Shown: positions 10,901 through 22,900 of the stretch, in pieces
Layout of the letters: every line of letters begins with the position of its first letter
Position numbering within the stretch: the first letter of the stretch is position 1
Assembly (NCBI RefSeq): GCF_052857255.1
Contig: NC_135505.1
Coordinates: 27,205,499-27,269,498 of the forward strand
Origin: Amblyomma americanum
Taxonomy: Eukaryota; Arthropoda; Arachnida; Ixodida; Ixodidae
Reading direction: 5' to 3'
DNA length: 64,000 nucleotides
Notes under the pieces: model-generated
Told to the model about the DNA's origin: nothing
Database searches by the model: none
What the model saw: only the letters and a program-made list of their open reading frames with translations
Program-made: the position numbers and the translations under genes

Positions 10901-13900
10901 CTATGTCACCTTATGCGTGAAACATTAGCATGGAATTTCGATGCCTTCGAACGCAGTGTGATGCAAGCAGAAAATTCAGTTAATATATGAAAATTAAGAA
11001 GCGTCAGCATAGAAAACTCTAACACAAGATTGTCAGTGTCTAATAATTCAACCAGGCACCGTTTCGAGGTGCAAGGCATCCACGCTGAAAATTCCACAAT
11101 GCAAAAGCGGCATACCTAGCCCCCTCGGACCAGAGCACAACTTTCTCCAGTCGTCTTCCATCTCGCATATTTGTTGAAAATAGTTTGGCGGCAGTGAAAC
11201 GTAGGACCTCTCGTTTCACAACGATTGTACCTTCTTCGGTGGGCAATGATAACACTTTTTTGTGATAACAAGAAAGGAATGATGCATCAGTTTTCGTTCT
11301 GTCTCGCTTGACCTACACCACACGACTGCTCCGGTCGAGAAAGTTTTGACTAGGAGGAGACCCTTCTTTCCCCATTGTAGCAACACCTACAAGGGACGTC
11401 TACCCTTTTGTCAGGAAGATCGGCCAAGAAGCGTGACTTCACATAGATTTCTCTCACGCCTTTAACAGTCGTCTCGTCACCTAGGCGCTATTTTTAAAAT
11501 AACTGTTAGCGGTCCCAATGTATTCAGTTCTTTAAAGGGCACTAGTATTCGGGTCGCTATTAGGCGGTGTTTCGTAAGAGAGGAAATAACGCGTTAGAGA
11601 GTGTACAGGTGGTGCCAGCCTGCGACGACGGCGTTAAAACCTGAGCGTCCTACCATTTATTTGGCTCCAGTAGAAGTTATGTGACAAACAGAGCGAATAG
11701 TGCATGCCAGTGTGCCCTTGCGCCTTCCACATCACCGGCGATAGAAGAATAAGCTACAGGCCATATAAACTAAAGAAAAGCGGTGCTTTATAGGCATATG
11801 ATGTCCGCTTTTGTTTTCCACGCCTAGCAAGTGAGTGTCCTAAATCATGTTCTCCTCAGGTGTGGTGGTTGAACTGGGGAGATACGTACGTTCTCCCCAC
11901 TCAATCGCGGACGACACGGTTCAAAGCCGCCCGAACCACACCCCGTGATCGCGTACGCTACCCATCGCACGCCAACTACGGCGGGCCTTGCTCTGAGGGA
12001 ACAAAGGAACGACACATTGGCTGATACAAACAGGCATTTATTGCTACAGCAACAATAACGCCAGCTAGCAACAAGGTACGCTAATGAATCGAGGTCTTCC
12101 GACTCACCAGCAAGGTTCCGAGCGAATGTTCGCCCGTGCTAGGGATATAAACTCCGCAGGCCGGACGGGACGAGTACGGGAGCCTGTCTCCCCGTCGCTT
12201 CTTCGCCCCGCCGGCGAAGAGCGGAGCCGCGAGCGACACGTCCGCCGCGCCGACGATCCCAGCCGAAGCCCCTCTCCCGCGCGCGGGCTTTGGCAGTCTC
12301 CGCGCAGCGATGCTGGCGCCCTCTCTTGCCAGTTAATGTAACTCACAAGGGAATGCGCTCAGCCTCGAGATGAGACCGCCGCTGCACGGTGCCTCGCGGG
12401 AAAGCAAACTCAGGGGGCTGCAGGGCAGGTCCCCACATCCCCCCAACCTTAAATAGACCCACGCGCCTGAAAGTACATCCTATGGAGGAGTCTCCTGGTC
12501 TTCATGTCCTTGAGGCACGTCTTGCAGCGGAGAAAACGCCGACAGCGTCCACGCAGACTTTCGCGGTATTCTGAAAGCGGCGTGAAGGTCTCCGCTGGGA
12601 CGACTCGCATGGCCCGCGGACTACCGTGTCCGCAGGCCCACGAATCGAAGGCCGGTGGGAAAACTGCAGGCCAGTATCCTGCAGTAGTTGCCAGGGCAGC
12701 AGCAGCCGGAGGTGACTGCTGACTGGTATCGCCACAGCTGCCCCGGATGGATGCGGCGAACAGGATACAGGCCGCTCCGTCGCAGCAGGTGGCAGCGAGA
12801 CGATGTGCACCGGACAGCAAGCCTGGGTGGCTCCACCGAATCTGAAAAATTGCCGAAACGCTCTCGGCGTGCCTTTAACGTAGGTCACGAGAGGGGAAAC
12901 GGCATCCGCAAGGGCCTCGTGGCACAATGCCTAACTCGCTAGCAAAATGTGTCGGCGGTTGTGCAAACGGAAAGTTCGAGTGAACAAAGCCCTTTCTTGA
13001 GTTGAACGAGACTGCTCAGTTCGTGCGAGGTTACAAACAAAAAAAAACGGGCGGGCAGCAAAGTGCGCCCCCTCTCAACGACACGGTCCGGTGGTCGCGT
13101 CTCTTTTAACGTGGTGCAGGCAGCTCCGAAAGCCTCAGGCCTAACTACCACTCCGACAACGACCGTGACCACAACAAAGACCCGAAACGGGTTATGTGCG
13201 CGCAGCCGCGAGGAGACGTCAGCTTTGTGGGGTAGTCCTACCCCGCTCACTGCACAAAGCAACTACTGAGCGGTCGGCGCCCACCGTATCGGACGGTGTC
13301 GGAGCGCCCGGTGCCGAGCTGCAATACCAGCGAGCTCGTAGCGGCACCCGTGGCCCCAGGCCACCCGGCTCCCGGAGCCGCGACTCACAGAGTCTAAAAA
13401 GAGACAGTAGAGAAAATATATACAGAAACTCGGACCACCCACGCGGCTTCCGTACTCACTCGCTACGGGCTCGGCGACTCCGCGGGCGCTAGGCCTGGCG
13501 CTCCCTCGATGCGGACCAAGTGATTCTCGCGAAGAATCTCCAGGGAAAAAAAAGTGCTGAGCATGTCGAAAAGTTCAAACATGCTGCAGCACAATACAGA
13601 TCGCACTCAAGAAAGCATGCCGCAGGTCCTAGCGAACAAAATTCACTCTAGGCCTAGCACTTTTTAAGTCCGGACAAAGAGCGTTCCTCGAACCGAACCG
13701 ACAGTCGTCCAATGTTCCAAGAGCAGGCCCCACGTTGGGCTGCCAGATGTGGTGGTTGAATTGGGGAGATACGTACGTTCTCCCCACTCGATCGCGGCTG
13801 ACACGGTTCAAAGCTGCCCGGACCCCACCCCGTGATCGCGTACGCTACCCATCGCACGCCAACTACGGCGGGCCTTGCTCTGAGGGAACAAAGGAACGAC

Positions 13901-16900
13901 ACATTGGCTGACACAAACAGGCATTTATTGCTACAGCAACAATAACGTCAGCTAGCAACAAGGTACGCTAATGAATCGAGGTCTTCCGACTCACCAGCAA
14001 GGTTCCGAGCGAATGTTCGCCCGCGCTAGGGCAAGGGATATAAACTCCGCAGGTCGGACGGGACGAGTACGGGAGCCTGTCTCCCCGTCGCTTCTTCGCC
14101 CGCCGTTGAAGAGCGGAGCCGCGAGCGACACGTCCGCCCTCGCCGACGATCCCAGCCGAAGCCCCAATCCCGCGCGCGGGCTTTGGCAGTCTCCGCGCAG
14201 CGATGCTGGCGCCCTCTCTTGCCAGTTAATGTAACTCACTAGGGAATGCGCTCAGCCTCGAGGTGAGACCGCCGCTGCACGGTGCCTCGCGGGAAAGCAA
14301 ACTCAGGGGGCTGCAGGGCAGGTCCCCACACAGGCGAGAATAAGCTGCTTTCTTCATCCTGCGTAATGCAGAGCGCGGACGATGTCGGACAAAGAGAAAT
14401 GCTGCAGCACCTCTCCTTTTCTGGAAGAATGCGGGCAGAGCAAATGAAAAATATCTAGCCGTGAAGTGAATAGTTTACGTTTCCACAGAAGGCGGCTGCT
14501 GAAGGCAGCCATCCTTTCCGACTGTTCTTCGGAATGAATGTATGCGGAAAGGGATCAAACCTTTGTAGAGGGCTATAGTTGCATGTGCTGAGCGTTAAAA
14601 CAGTTATTGTCCTGGCTGTTCATATGACACCTCGACAACGCTTGTTATGACTTCTCGGAACCAGCGATTTCCCTTTTTAACTTGTAGCGAGCCTCCACTC
14701 TCTATATCTTGAAGCGAGAGCTCGTGTTGCGGAAAATCAGGCGTCGCCACCAGCGTCGTCGGCTTTGTTGACTGCGAGGGAAAAATCGACGAAAAATCCC
14801 CAAAGAAGCAACCTCGCAGGAAGGTGGGCCGCGTAGGTCACGTAACCTTGCGGCATCCTCACAACCTGCCCACTGGATTGTGAGCAAACTGTGTGCCGTT
14901 GTAGGTGGCAAGTAAATGACTCATTGGTCTCTAGGGGTCGCTCGGCAAGGGCAACCTCAGTCGTACATGCTACATCGCTGGCAGCGCTTGCCATCGCATG
15001 ACAGAGGCTCATCGCGTAACAGCTGCACCAATGCGCCAAGAAACATGTGAGGAATCCCAGGTATCTATCAGTGTTAAGCAGAGAATGGCCTATTCTGCAT
15101 ATATGGGTATTAACTCATTAAGCTATGGCGTCGTACCGTTCGGGCGCTGCTTAGGTTTCCTCTCGATATTTTGTTACTCTGAAAAATTCCAAATTTGTCT
15201 TGGCTTCGGAAATACATACAAGAAAGTAATTTCTTTAGCTAGTGCCAGTCAGGCTGCGCCTTTACCTGATGACTACATAGAAGTCTTGGCTCTCTTGCAC
15301 ATTGCAGACTCTGTTACTATTTCGACGAATTGATGCAGCAGCTACTGACTCTTTTTTCACCGACTACGTAAAAAGGATGGTCGTAGGCAAGCAGCTACTT
15401 CGTACCTTTTACACAGCTGGCTCGTTGGTCTAAGGACGTAGAACACTAGCGTCGATAAGATGAGTAGGTATGCGCATTATTGCTCTGTGATAAACATACA
15501 CTGAATAGGTAATATGTTCTCATCGAACGCGCACTGATGAAGCCTCTACGCATAGTCAATTTCTAGAGGGTTTAGATTTTTTATTACAGTTGCAAAAGCA
15601 GAGCACTTCCTAAATAAACGTGACGAATCCGTTTCGAAATGATCAGCCTGAACGAAACCACGGGTGTACTGATTTTAAAGGGTTTGAAAAAACCGGTCAC
15701 GTAAAGATTGAAAGCGAGACGAAGCAAACTTGTCTTGCGTTTGTTAATTTCACTCCACAAATAAGTATATACGGTCACGTCATCATCATAATATGCTCCT
15801 ATGGTCATGTGATCACCATCATCATCAGCCTGTCTACACCCACTGCAGGGCAAAAGCCTCTCCCATGCCTCTTCAATTAGCCCTATCCTTTGCCAGCTGC
15901 ATCCACCCTTTGCCTGCAAACTTCTTAATCTCATCCGCCCACCTAACCTTCTGCCGCCTCCTGCTGCGCGAACTTTCTCTTTTAATCCACTCAGTTACCC
16001 TTAAGGACCAGCGTTTACCTTGCCTTCGCATTAATTGCCCTGCCCAAGCCCATTTCTTCCTCTTCATTTCTACTAGGATGTCGTTAACCCGCGTTTGTTC
16101 CCTTGCCCACTCTATCCGCTTCCGGTCTCTTAAGGTTACACGTATAATTTTTTTTTCATGGCTCGCTGCGTTATTCTTAACTTAAGCTGAACCCTTTTCG
16201 TTAGCCTCCAGGTTTCTGCTCCATAGGCGAGTGCCGGTAAAATACAGCTGCTCTACACTTTTCTCTTAAAGAATATTGGTAAACTGGCATTCATAATCTG
16301 AGAGAACCTGTCATATGTGCTCTACCCATGCTTCTCCTTCTAGTCATTTCCCTCTCATGATTAGGATCAGCTGTCGCTACCTGCCCTAAGTCCTTGACTA
16401 CTTCCTGCACCTCGCTGCCAATTGTGAACTGCTGTTCTCTTGCTTGTCGGTTGAACATTATTTTGGGCTTCTGCATTTTAATGTTAAGACACACGGTACT
16501 GCTCTGTCTAACTCATCGATCATGATTTGCAGTCCTTCTCCTGGGAGACTCAGCAAGGCATCGTCATCAGCGAATCGCAGATTATTTAGGTATTCTTCTT
16601 TTACTCTTATTCCCAACTGTTCGCAATTCAGGCCTCGAAATACGTCTTGTAAACAGGCGGTGAATAGCATTGGCGAGATCGAGTCTCCTCGCCTGACGCC
16701 CTCTCTCATTGGAATTTTATTGCTTACTTTATGGAGGACTAAGGTAGCTGTGCAGTTGCTATATATATCTTCCAGTATTTTGGCATATCGCTCTTCTACA
16801 CCCTGATTACGCAATGCCTGTACGACTTCTGAGGTTTCCACTGAGTCGATACTTTCTCCTAATCAATGAAGGCTGTATATAGAGGTTGGTTATTATCTGC

Positions 16901-19900
16901 GCGATTCTCTATCACCAGATTATTAGTCTGAATAATATCTATTGTGGAACATCCTTTACGAAAGCCTGCCTGATCGTTTGGTTAACTCGTTAATAGACTT
17001 CCTCTTCACTAGCTTCTTTCGTTCCCTGTTCAAGTCTAAGCTAATTCGAGACCTTACCATTCTGTGGTCGCTACAGTGCACCTATCCGACGACGTCGACA
17101 TCCTTGACGATGCCAGGTTGTGCGCATAGTATGAAGTCGATTTCATTTTTAGCCTTACTATTGGGGCTCTTCCAGGTCCACTTCCTGTTCTCTCGTTTGA
17201 AGGTGAAGGTATTCATGATCCGTAAATTATTTCTACCTGAGAATTCGACAAATAACTCTCGCCTGATATTTCTAGAACCTATCCCATTGTCGCGTATTCC
17301 ACGTGGTCGCCAGCTTGCTTCTTGCCCACCTTCGCATTGAAGTCGCCCATCAGTACAGTGTAGTGCGGTTTTACTTTTGTAGCGATAGCTCATTACGGTA
17401 GCATTTTGACCCTTCATCGTGGCGGCGCTGCCACCCTGTGGCTGCACCGCCACGTTGTCACGTGGTTGGCCACGTGGTGCGGAACAGCTGTCGGCGGCGC
17501 GGCGCCGTGGCTGATCACGTGGTTCGTTACCTGGTTGGGCACGTGACCAGCCACGTGGTGCGGAGAAGCTGCTGCTGCCGGCGGCACGGCGCGCCAGCAA
17601 AAATGATCTCTCACAGCTGTGCGCATGCGCCGTGTCCAGTAGGACGAAAATGAAGAAGGAACGCCCAGCGAAACGGAGGGCGGCCAAAGGCTGGCTTTGC
17701 AATTAAGCTGAGCAAGTGCCACTCGGCCGGCTGTAGCTATCGCGCCATCCCATGTTTAACTAGAGCTAAACCACCGTCAATTTTTATTCATTTTCGATTC
17801 CATGTCTTCATAGAAGCTTTCAACGGTCTGCTCATCATGGCTGGACATAGGCGCGTAGGTCAGCACCACCTTCAGCTTGTACCTCCTGTTGAGCCTAATT
17901 AGAATAGCTGCTACCCTCTCGTTATAATTCTATTGAACTCGTCTACGGTGGCAGCGATATTGTGATTAATGAGCAATCCCAAACCTATTTCTCATCTATC
18001 CGCTAATCCGCGATAGTACAGTACGTATCCGTCCTTTAGTACTGTATATGCCTCACCTGTCCTCCTACCTTCACCAAGCCCTATGACCTCCCATTTATTT
18101 CCCGCTAGTTCCCCGAACCATAGTGCTAGGCTAGCCTCACTAGATAAAGTTCTGGCGTTCAGCGTTGCCACGTTCAGATTCCAATGGCGGCCTGTGCGAA
18201 AGCAGAAATTCTTAGCACTCTCCGCTGCGTCACAGGTCTGACCCCCGCTGTGATCGGTTGCTCCGAAACCGCTGGGGATTGAGGGCCGAGGGTTAATTGG
18301 TTTGTTCATTGAAGGTTCATAGAACCGAAACCAGGCCGCACCCTAGGCCTGGTCATGCAATGCCATCGACACGCGAATTTTGTTTAAGGCCCGGCGAAGA
18401 ATTGCGCGGCACCAGGATTCGAACCCCGATCATCTTGCATTCGGGGCCGATGCTCTACCTCTACGCCTCCGCTCCATCGCTGCATCGCTGCATGGTCATG
18501 TATTCTATTCATTTTGACAGCTTTTTACTATACGGAGTCAGTTTTAAGGCGATAGTCTTTAATTACTCGTACTCGTGGTGACCGTCCGTCCGTTACATCG
18601 CCACCTAGGGCGCGTGACCTTGTGATGTCACGTAATCTTGAGGTCACTGAAAGGTTCAAGGGCGCTAAATTCAAATCAGTGCAATGTGTCGCAAACGGTT
18701 TTCGCCTTCCTGTAGTTAAGAGATATCTGAGTGCCTCCAACAAAGTTTTATTTCCGCAGGTAGCCGCGTCGTACTGCGTTAATTTAGTATGTGTGGAGCA
18801 GCAGCAACAAGGAAGACGAAGTTCATGGCATAGTGAAAGAGATGATGACGAAGACGTTGTGACTAAAGAGGGAGCGTTAAAGGAACGGTGCGTGTCGTCT
18901 CTGATTGTCACCGATCTTTCCGGAGAACACTCGGACCAAAAGAATGGACTAGGCAACAGGTGTACCCATACAGACGCACATTTAATACACCCTACGTGAC
19001 ACACACACTCGCACACAAAACTAACACAAAACACAAAGACTATAATACACACGACCCGGGAGCGCGGCTACCAGCCACTACTACTAGCGTTCTCCTGTTA
19101 GCGGCCGGCGTTCGGGCTCGCGGTTGGTTCGGTGCGGCTGCGGCGTTGTATAGGTCCAGTAGCCGGCGCCGTAATGGCGTTCGACGTGCTGCGACTGGCC
19201 TCGCTGGCGCCGTCGCTGGCTGCGTCGTACAAGCTCCCGGTCCAAGCGGCCGAGGATGTGATGCTGGTGTTGTTGGCGTTGCGGGCACCACCCGGATGGG
19301 TGGCAATAGTGCTGGAGGCACCTCTGTTCGTAGAAGGTGGAAGCTTCCTCCGTTGACTCTCCGGAACGGCTCAGGAACGGCAGGAAGTCCACGATGCGGA
19401 GTCGTAGAACGCGAGCTCACCGTAGCAGTAGCCGGCGTCGCTCTCTTCCAGCCGAAGCGTCCCTGGGCCGCTGGAGTCTCCGCTTCTCTGTTCTCTCCAC
19501 CCCCCCCCCCCCCCCCCACCGGGCCTCGCTCTGCCTCTCTCATTTATAGCCTATGGACACATCGCTCCTCTCTGAGGATTTGATCCTCGGCGCTTGGCCA
19601 GATATTTTTAGAACTGTAAAGGCAACGCGAGCGCTCTCACGCTTTTTGAGCGACACGGACCTTGTCTCGCGTTTGTGATGTCAGAAAGTGTGCCTTGTTT
19701 TTTTTAAGTAGTTTTTCATCTGCCTCCTCCCATCATCATCGTCCCCCATCGTGACCTTCTTTTATCTCCTCTTCCCTTCCCCCAGAGCAGAGTAGCAGGC
19801 CAGATATTTATTTTTCAGGCCAATCTCTGCCTTTCCTATCAATAAACCCTCTCTCTCTCTTCTCTTCTCCACCAATCATCTCCCTCCACCTCACCGAATG

Positions 19901-22900
19901 CTTCTCCACCAATAATCTCTATCCACCTCATCGAACGCTTCTTCATTTTATTTATTCTTCCGTTAATCCACGTCTTCTTTATACCTCTTTCCTTTAAAAT
20001 TTTATTTTATACTCCTTTTTATATGTGACAAGGGCCCCCTCTCAAGAGTTTTTTCATGAAAAACTGCTCACGTCATACTCATCTTCAAGCAATCCAGCCA
20101 ACCGACTATCTTCTGTGGCGATTCTGGACCCAGCACAACACACCGCAGATGTCCAGCACACACCAAGAGCACACCACTAACATAGCACACAAAACGGCGT
20201 TTCCAGAACACTAACACACCACTGCCGTTGTCCATACAGAGGCCTTAATAAACATGTTTGTGTCCACAACACACTCCTGTGTATAATCACATAGCACCAA
20301 CAACAGCAACAACCACAACAAGATAAATCCCAGAGATACATTAACACAGCAACAACAAGATACATCCCAGAGATACCTAGAGCTGCTCAGTTGGCTCTAT
20401 CTCTAGTGAGCTGTAATTTGTAACATGTGACCTGCGTTATGCTTGGCCCACCCGAAAACATCTCCCCCTTGATTTGGAGTAGAGCTGTGATCGTCTGTCT
20501 TCATTCACATTGGGCTTCATTAGTACCTCATCCCCTCCGCATTTATCTCCCCACAGCACGTGGGCACCTCAACAACATCATCTGTCTCCTCGGCTACTAC
20601 CGACCATGCTGCTTTGGGGGTGCACTGTACGCGAACTCTTTCTTCGTACTTTTTCAACATGTTAGCATGGAAAACCTTCTCGGCGTTATTTATCAATAAC
20701 TCCTATTCCATGTCATTTTTCTTCTGCGTCTCAAGGTAAGGGTCCTTCCACTGCATCAGTAACTTATTATGATCCGTGAGTAGCAAGATTAGAACCTTGT
20801 CGCCCGGATTCAGATTCCTGTGAGTGGCTTTCTTGTCATATAGTAGCCCTGATAGCGTTCGCGTGCCCTTTCCAGGCCTTCATGTGCAAGCCTGCATGTT
20901 TCTTCTAACTTGTCCCGCAACTCAAGAACGTATGTGTATGTTGTCTTGAGATCTGATGCAATCTCCTTATTAGCCCACAGCACCTTGAGTATTGCAAGTG
21001 GACTTCTAACGGTTCTCCTATTCAACATCTCGAAGGGCGAGAAACCAAGACTCGTTTGCGGTACTTCGCGGTAAGCGAACAAAAGAGCTGGGAGATATCT
21101 ATCCCAATGAGTAGGTCTCTCCTGGCACTTTTTCTTGATCATATTTTTGAGGGTGCCATTGAACCGCTCTACAAGCCCATTACATATGGGATGGGAACGT
21201 GTCGCCAGTAACTGCCTTACTGACAACAGGTGGTTAACCTCCTTCATTAGTTCCGATGTGACGTTGAGCCCCGGTCACTCAAAACTTCACTCGGGAACCC
21301 ATAACGCGAAAACATTTCCACAACACCCTCCGCCACTTGGATACTGTCAATAGTTGTCAGTGGAATAGCGTCAGGACAACGAGTGGTCACGTCTACCAGA
21401 GTAAGCACATATCTATTGCCTTTGGCGGATACTGGAGAGATTGTCCCCACAATGTCAATCGCCACTCGCTGAAACGGTAGGCAAATGGCTGGCATCTTGC
21501 CCAGAGGTACGAGACCAGCTCTTCACTTCGAAACTGTGCGCTGGCACCCGTCACATGAGCGAACAAAGCGCTTAACCTCACTATGAACACCCGGCCAAAA
21601 GAACTCCTAGGTGATCCTAGACACCTTTTTTTGAACACCCTGATGTCCGGCCATAATGGCGTCATGTCCTAAGCGTAGCACTGTCTCTCGCATATCTCTC
21701 GGTAACAGCAGCTGTTGTACCCGCCATCCTGAACTAAATATGCATTCCCTGTGCAAAAGACCATTTACCATTGGATATTCGAATGACGTACGACTCTTCT
21801 TTCTTTTCACTTCTTCCCCGACTCTTTCGAAGCAGCCCTTCAAGCTCGGGTCTTCTTTTTGCCTAATTGCAATTTCGCCCGGTGTTACGCTCAGGCACAT
21901 CGTAACAGGAGCAGAGAGCGGACGCTGCGTTGCTCGGGCTGTCGCTTGAGCTCTTTTTCTCCACTGCCGACGAGAAACTGACTGCACCCGTCTGAGCTGT
22001 CGCGGGCCTTTCCTCCTTTGGATGTCCTTCAATGTCGAGCGTCCTGCACTCGGGATCGGGGTCTTTGACACTTCTTGCACCCATTTGTTTCCCAAGTTGA
22101 GATCATAGATGGGTTGGTCTACGCATTTTGCTACTACCTTCCCAGTATAATATGATGTGGACACTAGAATCCTGGATTCAGGAAGGTACCTAACTGTGCT
22201 ATCTACAAGAGAGACGGCTGACGCTTCCCCTGTAAGATTCTCGTCCTTCACCAAGCTTCTCCGAACCAAAACTGTGTTGGCTCTGTTGTCTCCAAGCACC
22301 ATTATAGGACGGTCCCCTATTTAGCCATCCACCACCGGCATTGCTGCTTTAGACTTGGGTGTTCCACACACCGCCTCATTTTCCAGCGGCGTTTGCTCTC
22401 CTTTCAGCTGCGGAACTTCAGGTGGCGTGACAAGTTCTACCCTAGAGTCGACAAGGCATGCAGCTCGGTCCTTCGTTCTCTATCCGCTCTCATCCTGAGT
22501 ATGACCACTCCTTTTACAACCTTGACACAAAACCTGTGTTTTTTGGGCAGCGCTTCTAGTCCGACAGTCAACTGCACGGTGTCCCACCTTGCCGCAGAGG
22601 AAACACCTTACTGGCGCCCTAGATGCACCGCCATATGAACTTGATTTGGCCGCATCTGTCTCTGATCTTTTGGGTTTCCTCCTTTGCCTTAATCGAATTT
22701 TTTTAGCCTTTGAGCCTCGAGAAATTGGTCTGCAGTGTCGGCGAACTCTTCCAATGAACACAACTTTCAGGAATAGCGCTAGCTTTGAGCTGCAACATGC
22801 TAAAAATTGCTCTGTGGCCAGCTTGTCACGCTCCCCTTCAAAACTCATTTCTGTGTTTTACATATCAAGCCAGCTATCAAAATAGTTGGTCAACCTGCAG

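Larger units (their letters stand above)
11861..14330 (-). mobile_element. Non-autonomous LTR retrotransposon without coding region
   Basis: Two direct repeats of about 577 and 583 bp (11861-12437 and 13748-14330) begin TGTGG and end CCACA. They enclose about 1.3 kb without gag, protease, RT or integrase. On the minus strand a primer-binding site follows the 5' LTR (in 13728-13747), beginning TGGCAGCCCAACGTGGGG, close to the complement of the 3' end of tRNA-Lys. A purine run (GGTTGGGGGGA) abuts the 3' LTR at about 12438-12448. The 4-bp repeat CAGG flanks the element (11857-11860 and 14331-14334). This is a TRIM/LARD-like element mobilised in trans. The LTRs differ at scattered positions, so it is not very recent. 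Confidence 0.85.
15806..18478 (-). mobile_element. RTE-type LINE copy, internally deleted, with nested insert
   Basis: The 3' end (about 15806-15850) has a short ATC/CATCAT tail and the family's CTGCAGGGCAAA block. Upstream on the minus strand lie the RT C-terminal region (15873-16067, WAWAGQL-RRQ), the RT core (16458-16841, RFADDDALL with the catalytic Asp pair and [11 protein letters not shown]), endonuclease parts (16990-17360, 17800-18200) and a tRNA-like leader (about 18409-18478). A deletion near 16985 joins RT directly to endonuclease, and a different element occupies 17376-17793. The copy is non-functional. Confidence 0.8.

Noticed and set aside
12084..12346. Paired ~85-codon frames, also at 13971-14239
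   Set aside because: They are within the LTRs, overlap on both strands and are altered by small indels between the two LTR copies.
19040..19583. Long overlapping GC-rich frames on both strands
   Set aside because: They lie within an LTR, have low-complexity Arg/Pro/Gly content, and the equivalent part of the partner LTR does not preserve the frame.
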